A stretch of DNA of 64,000 nucleotides from Fasciolopsis buskii (lineage: Eukaryota > Platyhelminthes > Trematoda > Plagiorchiida > Fasciolidae). The position numbers and the translations under genes are program-made. Shown here in pieces: positions 52,636 to 63,496 of this stretch. The stretch is taken from NCBI GenBank assembly GCA_008360955.1, contig LUCM01004641.1:62001-126000 (forward strand), given 5' to 3'. How positions within the stretch are numbered: the first letter of the stretch is position 1; each line of letters starts with the position of its first letter. The notes under the pieces were generated by a model that was not told the origin of the DNA, ran no database searches, and was given only the letters and a program-made list of their open reading frames with translations.

Positions 52636-55600
52636 GTAAGTACCTCAAACGGTAAATAATTTATATTGCAGCAGATTTCTTATTCATCCATACAGGTATT
52701 TTTTGACGACATTCTGCGCGAATTATGTTAACTTATTTATTGCAAGCCTCTTGAAAATGTTCCCCGTCGGAATCATTACAGCAATATTCAAAAAATCGCA
52801 GGGAAGTCTGTTTTTTGAATTTTAGGACTTCAGAAGTTGGCAATGAGAGAAACACAAAAGACTCAGTAAACAACAAGAAATTCGATTTGTTAAGTTTTTT
52901 TGGTTAAAACCAAATAGTAGGAAAAGAAAAACTAATAAAATGTGGTACTGTGCGGCTGAAAAAATGAGCTTCAAAAAATGCACATTCCCTACGGGATGGT
53001 TCAACTGCATTTTGAAAATTGTGACTTGTTCAAGTTGGAGGCTTTAATATTTCGAGAAAAGATCATAATGGTGCTAAATGGAGATTTGCGGAATCGTTCA
53101 CGAACAACTGCACGGAACACATCATGCAGATCTGTTTGATGATTCATTTGTGATATGAGAAATCAACTACCTTATTAGTAGTACACCTGTCATATTGTCA
53201 TCAAATAAAAACTTATCCTAAGAAGAATTATAATCACTGCCTTAGTGAATCCTGGTAAAGTTTTCTTCTGCTACATGCGCTTTTCATCCGTAAATGATTC
53301 CCTGTGGGAGATATTTATTGACAATCGGTAGAGGTAACACAATAATCCAGAATAGCAGTAGATGTGAAATTAACAACTCCTCCAGGTTACATCTGACAGT
53401 TAGGAAGTAGTTTCCTATTTAAAACCAATTAGATGAACAATCCAAGACTACAAGAAACTGGACAGATATTTACTTATGCCAGTAGGGTAGGTTCTAAGTT
53501 GCCTTTTATTCTGCCCAGTTTGGCGACTCTATTAAAATCCCATGGATACTCAAAAATTAGTCTTTTGCTAGAGGACTTCCGTTTGAAAATAGGTGTTCGT
53601 ACAATCTTTAATTAGGGCGTTAAAAAGCTTAAAATTTTAATCTTGATGAAACTCTACGCGCCCTTGTGTCTACGTTCGTGTATCCATGTTTGAGAGGACA
53701 ATCCAACCGAAGGTATTTTAAATTGTATACAGAAACCAAGTGAGAAGCTGTTTGTAAACTTTGAAACATGAAAGGCATACCTTAGTTGGGAATGTTTGCA
53801 ATGAGTCTTCTTCCTGACAAACGCACCCAAGGCAGGTAGTCGATTGTGAACCTGCCTCGCGTAAGGTCGCTCAAGATAACCAGAACGTCTGCTCAATACA
53901 AGCATTCCGACAGTGATGTGCTTCGTCTATTTCAAAATCTTCACACCCGTCGTAGGTTTTACGAAACACCCTAGTATCTTGAAGCGGTTCGATGGGAGAA
54001 AATTGTGAAAAGGCAGTATTTAACTGCTCTATTGAGAAGTAAATCACAATCAAATGAAAAGTAGTGATTGCCAATGTTTTCCGAAGTTGAACTAATATTG
54101 AGCAATATGGGCATAATTTGTTGCTTACAAGTAAAAACGCCTTGCTCTTATTTACGAATACATGCTTGCAAAAACGAATATCGCATTAAGTGTAATAAGG
54201 AGTTGATAGTTCGACTGCAACGATAATCTTTTGTCAACATAGTTTTCAGTCTGTTTGCCGTCTTTACAATAAGATTAATTTAATTATGGAAAAACGTAAG
54301 TAAGTTAATTGCCTCAACTAACAGAGCGATTTATCCTCGATGGTAGCGGGACACAGTTAAGTAATCTAAAGATAATGGTGAAATATCTTTCCATGAGTTC
54401 AGTAGTGTTTAAAAGATACATGTTGATCAACGGTTTGCTATGCAGTTCGCATGTTGTTGTGATCACTGTTCACGAGATTTATCAGTACTCATTGACTGAA
54501 GATACAAGCATACTACTGAAATCTCTTTGGGCCTCGTGACTAATACAATGTATTTCTGAAACAGTAAGGTTTTTTCGGTTGGAGTTAATGTGGTTGTGTT
54601 CGGAACAGAAGTGAACTTGGAATTTTTCTAAAATCGAAAGAAAAATGCAACTTTAAGACCACTGAAACCATATGATATTAACTGCGCGAAAGCTGCAATC
54701 AGTACGTCCTGAAGGAAGAAGAATCTGCTTGCTAGGATTTTCGTATATCGAACTGTAATAAGCCCCTATGAACCCACTGTTATAGTCGCGGTAAGCATAC
54801 GTCACAAAAATCCTTATCTTCACTTTTGTTAATAAAAACTTGGTATTTTGACCAGAGGTTAGAGACTATACTGATTTATTGAAACATCATACTGTCTCAC
54901 AGAATCACGGCTAATTTTTATAAATAGTTTTCGTTTCACACGTCACTTCCGATCGAGGAGTACTGTTATAAGTATATTACTGTTATTATTTATTTTCAAG
55001 ATGACATTACATTTCCCAGTTTCTCTTGGTTAAGAAAATACCACTAATAATATCATTGATGCTTAAAATTTGCATAACACTGGATAGTCTTTCTGTAGCT
55101 TTTGTAGGTGAACTGAGCATTGATAATGCGTTGTTAGCCGTTGAATACTAATTATTCCGTCTAACCATTTAGACACAGATTTACAATGCAATGACTGAAA
55201 CATTAGATTAACTGAAACAAAAGCCAATAAAATGGATATGCTATTTCAGCGACAAAAGCGATTCGACAGTGGCCTACAGGATCTACAACGATTCGGCCTG
55301 TCGAATTCCACACCTATTGAAGAAGTGGCCGCGATGCTTGCGCAGATTCGACTTCGTCTAAAAGAACTTTATCCAGACGAATATATAGATACCAGCCTTG
55401 ATACGGACTATGGACAAACGAACAGCTACGAAACAGCAGGAACTTTCCACAGCCTGGAAGGACATACTTGTGGAGGTGCGCTAATCAGCCCGTGGTGGAT
55501 TTTGACAGCCAAACACTGCTTTCAGTAAGTAAACGTGACACTATTAGAAAATATCGATTAAGTCGCAATTTTCATATTGTTTGATTACTAGAGAGCAGCA

Positions 55601-58600
55601 TATCAACGGAGGTGATCAAGTGGACTTACCGTCTCTCACCGCAAAATTATCAGAGTTTGGAATCCCAGATCTCCCGGGGACATTGATGGTAAACGGTAAT
55701 CCGCTGTCGTCCGGTTTGTTACCACAGCCGATCTAATGATACTTTGCTGGTTTCTATACCACTGCACGTTTCAGGGTTGTAGTTGCCGGCTCCTCCTCCC
55801 CCACTTTGTAGTGGGCCTCTGCAGCCATGGGAAATGCCTCTTCCACTAGACTCATACTCCAAACATCTCGTAAAAAATCAGAATGTAAAGAGTGTATCAA
55901 AAAACCGATGCGCCATGCATTGGTTTCATCGTGAGTGATATATAGTCAATAACAAATCTACCAAAAAGCTATATTATTGACAAAATCATTTACAATTCCA
56001 TAAAATCCCTGATTGCTTCCATTTTTTCCAAAAATCGATGCAAATGTCACCTATGATTACGACATAAACTCTGATTAAGTGTAAATTCCTTTCCTATGTT
56101 GATAACTTGATTTATTTGCAAAACTTCACCAGAGTACCTTGAACTTTGTAACGGCAATTGCATTGCTCGATGACCTTATATCAGAAAGTTAACGATCGGA
56201 TACAATGACAACTTTATTTCACTGAATAAATTCACCTGGGAGGTTTGTCCTCTGAATCATACCATTTATCGAAAATCCCTACCGAACAACGTGAGGAAGT
56301 ACAATTTGAGCAGCTAGGCTGCGTCCATTGAATCACAATCAGGCTTACTCAGTAAACCAAATGCCGTCCACCCTAAAGTTTACCTTTGAGTGGAAAGCCG
56401 AAGTGCAACCATAAATTGTCTTTTTATGCATAGATCGGGATTTATGCAAAAAGCTGCGGCAATTATCCGATCAAGAATGCTGATTCCGGATTTTCTACGA
56501 GGTACGGAAAGCTCCCTAAAAGTCTAGTGTGATTATTCTGGGCTATACATGAATCCACCGCTCTTTTCATTTACCTGATCGTTCCGCTGATCAACCATGC
56601 GGATGGATGCTCACGGAGGCATTCAGATAAACGCCTGGCTTTGTGACCAATACACGTGGTATCACAGGAACACGTATGAATGTGGACTGCCTCTCATTTG
56701 CGACGACCCTTTTGCTTGGGATGAAATCAGGATTCGAAGTTGGGTTTCGGCCGTTTCCCCCGCAAATTTTCTCTTTGCATTTTATGTGAGTCCCCTAACT
56801 AAGTTCCGTTTCACACTGAGAGGTTTGAAGTTGCGGCAATACATATACTGTCCTCCTGGTTCTTCTGGATTCTCTCTCGTTTTGGCGGTCTACTTCATCA
56901 ACGGCATTACACTAAACATTGCTCGTGCCATTCACGCAGTTCCACCATACGCTTACCGAACTTGGCCATGATGTCCAAGTGCTGAGCACCTCACATGACA
57001 TCTTTATCGATCGCCCTTAACCATAAACCAAGCGTCAGTCAATATTAGGTCAGGCGAAAGAGTTCATTATTTTCAAGCTTGGCTGAGTGCTGATTACATA
57101 TGTTAAGTAAACAAGACTCTGAGGCTCTAAATGTCCATAAAATCCTGTACTTCTGATGAAAAAATAATTCTTCCAAATAGTCTATTAACACGCATTACAA
57201 AGTCTGCAGCTACTTATCATCTATACCATTTCCCGAGTTATTTCGGAATTGTCATAATTATCCTGGCTAATGTCGAAAATATTCGGAATTTGGTAAGAAT
57301 ATGCTTCGGTTCCACGGGATTTCTCACGGGTGCATCTGTTCTCCGATGGATAAGCAATACCCTTTATCTTACCTACGCGTAAACGTGCCCATGTGAGATG
57401 GGTCACTTTACATGCTTATGCAAAAAGGTCATAAATGTCAGATGAATGACATTTCAGAACAGATTTAACATAATTCCTAATAAATCTGGCATAACCTGGG
57501 AAACAGCCTAGTGACAGAAGTATGATAGATTATACACTACCAGTAGTAAGTGAATTTTCATAACGCTGACTAACTTCCGTCAACCATGGGGCTAGTTCTT
57601 AGTTAGTGGATACTTGATTCAAGCGTGAAGAATTCCATGCACATGTTCATCACCGCGTTCTGGTTAGTTGCTATAATGCTTAACTATTGATTGAAATTGA
57701 GATGCCAAAACCAAATTCACCCGGGCCAACCGAAGAATTTCTTCTTTATTGATTTTTAGGGATATATGGAATCCGTCGTTGAGCGCATCTGCTGATCGGT
57801 GGATTGCAATTTTGGGGGAACACAATTTAAGCGAGATGGACGACCATGAATCGAGCTACAACGTGACTAAAATCGTTCTCTTTCCCGACAAAGGTAAAAA
57901 ACTTCGTGTAGCCTGCAGCATAGCTTATCGTCTCTTCCCGCTCATAGGTAAAATGTGTGAGGATTTTAGCTGTGTTGGTCCATACAGATTGCTCAATTAA
58001 ACCAATCTCATGCATACAAAAGGTAGTGTTAACCAAAAGAACCGAAAAATGACGTAAACCTGTGAAAGTGAAACTGGAACCAAAGGAGCTGAATCAGTTA
58101 CATCTGAATCTAAAGGATGTGGGAGGGGAAAGTACGCCCCCGAACTTGAAACTCAGAGGAATTGGTGCACCTCAAAACATTGTTCAACTACAACGAAAAA
58201 GTCGTTTTTTTGTATGAGACATGCTTATGATTTCAGATACGGGATTATAGTTAATTACGTAGTTAGAAAATCAGGAACTGGCGATGGAATGACTAGAACA
58301 AGTGGTCTTCATACTTAAGTCCCGTGATAATGACCCCCGATCGTTTATCAACCAGAATATATTTACCTAAGTTAACGAAAGCGTTGTGATCTAAACCTGT
58401 TGCTTCCTAGGTGGGATGTCTGTCAATTGTTATACAAGCAAATTTCTACCAAAACTGAAAACAGAACTCACCTCCAACAGAAGAAGAACACAACGAAGTA
58501 ATATTTAATGATTTATTGGCTCAAGAAGTTGATAAAACTAAATGCAAAACTTGACAAGTTGAAGATGTCAGTTTTTTATTCCCCAAGAATGATCTTCGTC

Positions 58601-61600
58601 GCGATCATGTGAATTCAGTATGAATACTAGTGGAAGTTAGTCATGTAGCTAACTGACTAATTTAAAATCATCCGGCAGACGGGAAATTTTCATAATTTTT
58701 TTCAACATACCCGTAGATCATTCCCAGTCGTACTGTTTCTTCTATTTATAAATGACTGAAATAGACGACTCTGACACATATCAGGGAAATTGTTGTTGGT
58801 TGTTAACCATCACAACTTTTGCCAGTCCACTCATTAAATACCAGATAGGTATTTAGAAAAACAACTCCCGGACTCGGAGCAGACCTATTATTTGAATGTT
58901 GTCAATTAGAACTTTATGGCCGTTGCACTGGACGAACAACTTACACACATCTACGAACTGACAGAGACAAACACGGATTACAATCGACCGGGAATCCTCC
59001 GGGATGATATTGCCCTGGTGAAATTGGCGAAACGAGCCCAGCTTAATCGATATGTGCAGACTGGATGCTTGCCCCATCCGGATGAACTGTTTGAAGAAGG
59101 CCAACTATGCTCAGTTGCAGGTTGGGGCCTCACAAAAGAAAGTGAGTCTGTGATTGTCATGCCTTTAAGGTATCATGGAGAAGAATTGTTCCTTAATTAC
59201 AAAAAGCAAAATAGAAAGTAAATTACAGCCAGATCTGTTGGTTTTGATTTGAATTATTCATTTTTCCATTTCCTTTTTATGCTGCCCAAAAGTACATTTG
59301 ATTCTGCATGAGCCGTCTTGGTATTTTGAATAGTGTGACACAATTATCCTTTCACATTGCATCAACAAAAGAGTCTCAGTATTTGCGATTCACGCAATTA
59401 CTTACATTCCACTGCGAGTCCCACACCTAGCTATGCACAAAGTTTCATTGGGGCAGAAATTATGCTCACGAAATACCCACGTCCTAATTATCTCCTGTGA
59501 TAGATAGAACACTGTTTCCTTTAGGCAAAACAAATAGGTTTTTTTATCACTAACACTGTTCTTAAATATGTTGGAAGAAGTACGCTCCAGAGTGTCTAAG
59601 GTGCCCTGCTGGGGTAGAAGGAACTAGCAACATTGACACTGAAACCTGGAGGACCATAGAACCACATAAAGTATCCATAAGTCGAGTTTAGTGATGACCT
59701 GAGCGAGAGCAAAATACCTCCTACCGTCAAGGCGATTAGAGTTTCTGGAGTTTGAATTTGTGACCTTCTTCTGGCGACGGACATTTAATCCACTTAACCA
59801 CCGTCAGTTGGTCGAAACAAATTGTCAAAGCGTCATTGAATGTGCTGGTCTGCATCGGTAAGGTCTAATTAAATTTGGTGTTCGATACAAAGATGACATA
59901 CAGCTTTAATACGATATATGCGTTATGGTCGTGTTTGGGCGGAAAATATTTAATCTGTTTCGCTTCTTACTAACACATACATACAAGCCTACATACATAA
60001 GTACATATGTACCTAGACTCACAGTCACACATCTGTGCATGCATGCATACTCATGCATACAAGCATGCACGTGGGCATACTCACATGCCCACGTACACGG
60101 ATGCACAGTAGAGCAAAGACATAATAACATTTATAATGACTAACTGTAGTATTATCTTAGTGCTCTAACCTCACTGTGTCAACGATCTTCAGTTTAGACT
60201 CCGATAATTTCAATTAATCCGGCCTGACCTCTGGGATAACCTTATTTAAATTAAACTAGGTCTTGCATTCCACCCGAACTAATTTTGGAATGTCGACACC
60301 TAATCTTTGAATTTATTTCACTTCTCTAAGTAGTACGAAAAATGGTCCGGCAAAACCATTTGAGGCCCTTGATCGTACTCGGTAAAAGCAGTCTGCTTAT
60401 TTTGCAATTGGCAAACAGTAATTTAGTTCACTCATTTTTGTCCAGCTCACTGGTTTGTTGGCGTTCATTCACACTGAAAATCTGCACAAATGATCTAATT
60501 CGACACGTTTAGGCTGATTTTATTGACGAATGACAGACTTTTTAAAACTCCCTGAAGTGATTCATGTTTGCCAAATCTGGAATCTAAACGCTATTTAGAT
60601 TGCATGAAACAACTTCCTTTTGGAAGAACTCACAGGTACACGTGCGGCAGTAAATATTTCCTTTGCCGATTTCACTTCTTCGGTACAGATGGCAATATAT
60701 CGATGGTTCCACAGCACATCAGCATACCGCTGGTTTCGAGGGAACGTTGTCAAGACCTATACTCCGTTTGGTCAAGCAAAACATCTGGTGTACTCATTGA
60801 ACCTTCAATGTTATGCGCTGGTGGTGAGGAGCGGAAAGACGCTTGTCAAGTACATCTGACATTTGTTTCCATTGTCCCTGGAAGATTGATTCTTTGAGCT
60901 GATGATTTATCCTTGGCCAAAACCGACTCTTCAGTAGATCACTAGAAAAATGTAAATACCACAGGAGCAGCCCCAGCTCAGATCTCGTACGGATTCTATT
61001 AATAGTGGCTTAAATAAGCTAGTAAATATAAGTTGAACAACAATGGCTTGCAGCGTTGCCTAGTGAAACTGGCTTCCTCCCACACAGAATCCAGATTGTT
61101 GCCCAATAACCCACTAGAACTCCTGCTGCCTTAAGCGGCACACTCGTTCTACGTGAAAACGTTTATTATTTTTATTCAATCGCAAAATCATAGCCGTTTA
61201 GCAGAGAAGACTTTGTTCGCGACGCTTACTTCTTTTTATACCGGTTAATCACACACCACGCCACCTCGTTCGTGCCGGAAATTTGCTAGCACTCTGAGAG
61301 ACCTTTTGATGCTTAAACCGACTTTGATCAATATTTTGGTAATGTTTGCTAGCATAAACGAAGTATAATTCCATGTTGCAAACAGTCGCAAGTGGTGAAC
61401 TAAAAAACCCACGTGGGTGTGAAATGTCGCCCTCACGGCTATTCGCTAACTGAACTTAGTGGCTAACCCCCTCTTTGTTAGCGGTGCAGTCACACTCGAA
61501 CGATCGTACTTCATTTACTCAGTTTTCAGCGTCCAGATTTCAGTCCTTTCTGTTGTTTTCCAAGCATCTCCGCCCGTACCACTGCGTTAAATTAACACTT

Positions 61601-63383
61601 TGGTATATCGACGTTTCACTGCCCAAGCATGTGGTGATTTTTGCAGGGAATTTAACTGATGTAAAGTAAGGAGAAGAAAAACATTCAAAATGACCCAAAA
61701 ACAGTAAACATATTCGAGTACGTTAACACCCACACAATCAGAGCAATGTCCGAATCAACTGCATGAACGTTATTATGTGCCTCCTCTAGGGAGCTACGAA
61801 TCTGAGTTAGATTTGAATTAGTGCACACACTTATTGCACAATTGGGAAACACTTTTGTCAAAACCCTACGAAACTCGGGGTTTTTGAGTGAGTGAAACTC
61901 TTTGGTACGTTAAAAAATGGTGATAAATTAGCCTGTTGCAGAATTACTAATCCAACGGAAACATGTGACCACTATTGCATCCGTAAACGAATGTCACACA
62001 CAGTTTACTTGACCGATGCTAACTAAATTTGTCTTAGCTAGCACCTAAGAGTCAGCAGTTATTGGCTGAATGCACACAGCTGAGGGAATGGACCATCAAA
62101 CCCTCGAAAGGCATGTTATCCGAATCGTTGTTCTCCGAGCAGCCACCAAATTCCCTTCCAAGTTTCATTCATCCAATCTAGTGCCTTTAGACCATTGAGA
62201 ATAGCCGATCACATCATTTTGCATATCATATTTGGACAATTCGGCTGATTAGCAACAACTGTCAACACTAAGGAAGGTTGTTTAGAGTGTCGCTACTAAG
62301 TTAGGGATAGGTGCAAAAAGCTCTTGTTGCTTAAAAAATATGTACAGTAAATATATGTACATGTTCTTTTTGTAGATGGCTTATTTCCCGAAGGGATTTT
62401 ATGGACGAAAATCCTAGGTACTGTCACTTCCTTAGTGACATCACTAACGTGCAAATTTTCATTGCCTTCAGTTTTCGCATCGGAACACGTTTGGCTCTTC
62501 ATTGATAGAACTATCTATCTACTTTGTCCGTGTATGCAGCTAGTTGCTCACACCCGAAACGATCAGCACACTTGGGTGTTGCACTGGAAGATGGGATCTA
62601 TAGTCAGCCGTGTAGATATCCGAGTTATTCTGGTGGCTGTTGGTTCGACTGCCTGGTAGATGTGGCAGTTGTCACAACTCACGAATTTACTTTCATTACT
62701 TTGCTATCAGTCTAATTACTACCACAAAACATTAGGAAAAGTAAATTCTGATAGGTAAGCCAAATGTATTTTGCTTGCGATCATGTAAAAAAGCAACAAA
62801 TTTCATTTACAATGTCTGCTTGAGTGTGAAGGATTACAGTTCTAAGTGAAAAGAAGCATTAGCTTAGTGTTTTCGCTTTTTCAGGGGTCTCAAGAAATGT
62901 GACTCATTTAATATGTAATCACAAAGCCCACTCTGTTGTCCGATGGGCTTTAAACATTTCAGAAAAATTTCAGTAATATGCGATGTTAGTTTTAGAGAAA
63001 ATGTTTGCGATGCACTACATTTTCGTTTCAGTTTTCGGTTGTGGCATTTATTACCATGTAGAAAATTACACGGAATTTATTATTTCATAACCCACCAGTT
63101 CACCTTTATTTTCAAGGCAATGCGAACAATTAAAATATATATTTAAAATAAAAACGACTGGTTATCGAAACTTCCCGGTATGCCCACTGAACGATTCATG
63201 TTTCCCAAATTCTTGAAGTTTGATTCAGGTGGACCATTGGTTTGCCGGTCGCTAGAAGACAAAGAGTGGATTATCCTGGGTGTCATCTCCTACGGAATTC
63301 GTTGCGCCTCAGGCTTCCCTGGGATCTACACACGAGTAGCAAGCTATTCAGACTGGATCAATCACGTGATTACCAATGAGTGA
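52457..63383 (+). CDS. Trypsin-like S1 serine protease gene (six exons seen, 5' end missing)
   Basis: Joined exons 52457-52635, 55250-55524, 57760-57893, 58965-59141, 60689-60849 and 63219-63383 give 362 residues ending in TGA. Seen: a basic activation site RKR|IIGG (residues 31-37), catalytic His148 in LTAKHC, Asp210 in RDDIALVKL, Ser311 in DSGGP, primary-specificity Asp305 (chymotrypsin 189), and Gly334 and Gly343 (216, 226). Ten cysteines match pairs 42-58, 136-201, 168-182, 191-220 and 1-122; the last implies that Cys14 of the propeptide stays bonded to Cys230 after cleavage. Sequons NST, NLS, NVT and NIS suggest a glycosylated secretory protein. Known for the family: cleavage after Arg/Lys by a secreted or membrane-anchored enzyme. 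Odd: residues 60-130 replace a short loop, Ala56 is Lys, and oxyanion-hole Gly193 is Phe309, so activity may be reduced, altered or absent. The signal peptide and any N-terminal domains lie upstream and are not established. Confidence 0.9.
52636..55249 (+). other. Intron 1 of the protease gene
   Basis: GT-AG intron in phase 0. It contains no recognised gene. On the minus strand at about 53650-54070 two short open frames (83 and 67 codons) overlap in different frames; neither resembles a known family, and they may be remnants of an old mobile element. Confidence 0.75.
55250..55524 (+). CDS. Protease exon B: long insertion plus catalytic histidine
   Basis: The acceptor is ctatttcag at 55241-55249 and the donor is gtaagt at 55525; phase 0 in, phase 2 out. 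The first 71 codons ([10 protein letters not shown] to HSLEG) have no counterpart in ordinary trypsins. They contain a sequon (NST) and a predicted amphipathic helix starting at [18 protein letters not shown], followed by an acidic stretch. The exon then returns to the normal fold with [19 protein letters not shown]: Cys42, Cys58 and catalytic His57. Lys replaces the usual Ala at position 56. Confidence 0.9.
55690..55885 (+). repeat. Dispersed repeat family B, copy 2 (protease intron 2)
   Basis: Contains tgttaccacagccgatctaa, cgtttcagggttgtagttgc and aatgcctcttccactagact, matching copy 1 block by block. It lies just after the His57 exon. Confidence 0.5.
56597..56971 (+). other. Unassigned 124-codon open frame inside intron 2
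   Basis: Begins [20 protein letters not shown] and contains the paired-Cys segment [19 protein letters not shown], then a hydrophobic second half. A gtgagt sequence lies at 56786, after the Cys-rich part. It is on the same strand as the protease but interrupts its fold between His57 and the next strand, so it is not a normal exon of the enzyme. It could be a repeat-derived frame or chance; no family is recognised. Confidence 0.2.
57760..57893 (+). CDS. Protease exon C: strand region between His57 and Asp102
   Basis: The acceptor has a T-rich tract ending in ttttag at 57759; the donor gtaaaa starts at 57894. Phase 2 in, phase 1 out; the split codon CA|G gives Gln and fits exon B. It encodes DIWNPSL, then [12 protein letters not shown] (the family's V-x-x-G-E-H segment), two N-glycosylation sequons (NLS, NVT) and KIVLFPDK, which normally lies just before the catalytic Asp. 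A second possible donor in the same phase lies at 57948. Confidence 0.85.
57894..58964 (+). other. Intron 3 of the protease gene
   Basis: GT-AG intron in phase 1. Its first 54 bases remain open in frame with exon C up to a second gt at 57948, which makes an 18-residue in-frame extension possible. No gene is seen in the rest. Confidence 0.72.
58965..59141 (+). CDS. Protease exon D: catalytic aspartate and GWG motif
   Basis: An in-frame TAG at 58907-58909 rules out an earlier start, and the only AG after it that gives the required phase 1 is at 58963-58964. The donor is gtgagt at 59142. It encodes [20 protein letters not shown] with catalytic Asp102 (residue 210), then [10 protein letters not shown] with Cys122, and QLCSVAGWG with Cys136 and the conserved GWG turn. 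It leaves in phase 1. Confidence 0.88.
59560..59815 (-). repeat. Dispersed repeat family B, copy 3, with tRNA-like head (protease intron 4)
   Basis: The minus strand starts with gacggtggttaagtggatta (A-box-like) and later aaattcaaactcc (weak B box), then ggtttcagtgtcaatgttgc and acttcttccaaca as in the other copies. The head suggests that family B is also a tRNA-derived SINE. Confidence 0.5.
59968..60112. repeat. CATA/TGCA-rich degenerate simple repeat with a perfect hairpin
   Basis: A run of acatacata- and tgcatgca-type motifs. Inside, acgtgggcat (60069-60078) and atgcccacgt (60085-60094) form perfect 10-base arms around a 6-base loop. It lies in protease intron 4. Confidence 0.7.
60689..60849 (+). 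CDS. Protease exon E: Cys168-Cys182 region and S1-pocket Asp189
   Basis: The acceptor is a pyrimidine-rich tract ending in tacag at 60688; the donor gtacat starts at 60850. Phase 1 in, phase 0 out. It encodes [20 protein letters not shown] (Cys168), a surface segment, SMLCAGG (Cys182) and ERKDACQ. In the family this D is residue 189 at the base of the S1 pocket, which predicts Arg/Lys specificity. Position 190 is Ala instead of the usual Ser. The donor is weaker than the others. Confidence 0.87.
60850..63218 (+). other. Intron 5 of the protease gene
   Basis: GT-AG intron in phase 0, the second longest of the gene. Only short chance-like open frames (about 60-75 codons) are present, and no repeat of the families described here was noticed. 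Confidence 0.72.
63219..63383 (+). CDS. Protease last exon F: catalytic serine and C-terminus
   Basis: The acceptor ends in ttgaag at 63218. The exon starts in phase 0 with TTT GAT TCA GGT GGA CCA, giving F-D-S-G-G-P after the Gln of exon E. The catalytic Ser195 is residue 311. It then encodes LVCR (Cys201), [11 protein letters not shown] (Ser214, Gly216, Cys220), FPGIYTRV (Gly226) and a C-terminal helix [11 protein letters not shown], followed by TGA. The residue before D194 is Phe where active enzymes have Gly193. No other AG would give a Gly there while keeping the D-S codons. Confidence 0.88.
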   Translation, partial: FDSGGPLVCRSLEDKEWIILGVISYGIRCASGFPGIYTRVASYSDWINHVITNE

Positions 63384-63417
63384 CGAAAATTTTATCAACT
63401 GACTGATTATTCACCAG

Positions 63418-63496
63418 AATAAATTCTGCCACGAAATGCGTTTCCTATTTTCCATCGTCCACTGCCGGCTGGTGGGCTTAATAAATGTCGAATAAA
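63418..63496 (+). promoter_or_regulatory. Cluster of three AATAAA polyadenylation signals
   Basis: AATAAA hexamers at 63418-63423, 63480-63485 and 63491-63496 lie 35-113 bases after the protease stop codon. This is the expected place for 3' end formation and suggests a very short 3' untranslated region, possibly with alternative ends. Confidence 0.6.

Larger units (their letters stand above)
55525..57759 (+). other. Intron 2 of the protease gene
   Basis: GT-AG intron in phase 2. It carries a copy of repeat family B near its 5' end (55690-55885), a 124-codon open frame at 56597-56971 and an 83-codon open frame at 57131-57382. None looks like part of the protease. Confidence 0.75.
59142..60688 (+). 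other. Intron 4 of the protease gene
   Basis: GT-AG intron in phase 1. It contains a minus-strand copy of repeat family B (59560-59815) and a CATA/TGCA-rich tract (59968-60112). No other gene is seen. Confidence 0.75.

Noticed and set aside
58908..58964. An earlier start for protease exon D at 58910 (after an AG at 58908-58909).
   Set aside because: It would enter in phase 0, while exon C leaves in phase 1, so the frame would break.
60620..60859. A second open frame overlapping protease exon E.
   Set aside because: It is the shadow of the real exon in another frame and has no protease motif.
60887..60945. A stretch encoding ADDLSLA just after protease exon E, similar to a LINE reverse-transcriptase motif.
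   Set aside because: A stop lies two codons upstream in that frame and no neighbouring motifs exist; taken as chance.
63120..63218. A longer last exon reaching back to 63117 to supply the missing Gly before Asp-Ser.
   Set aside because: The frame meets a TAA within a few codons, and the residue before Asp would still be Phe.
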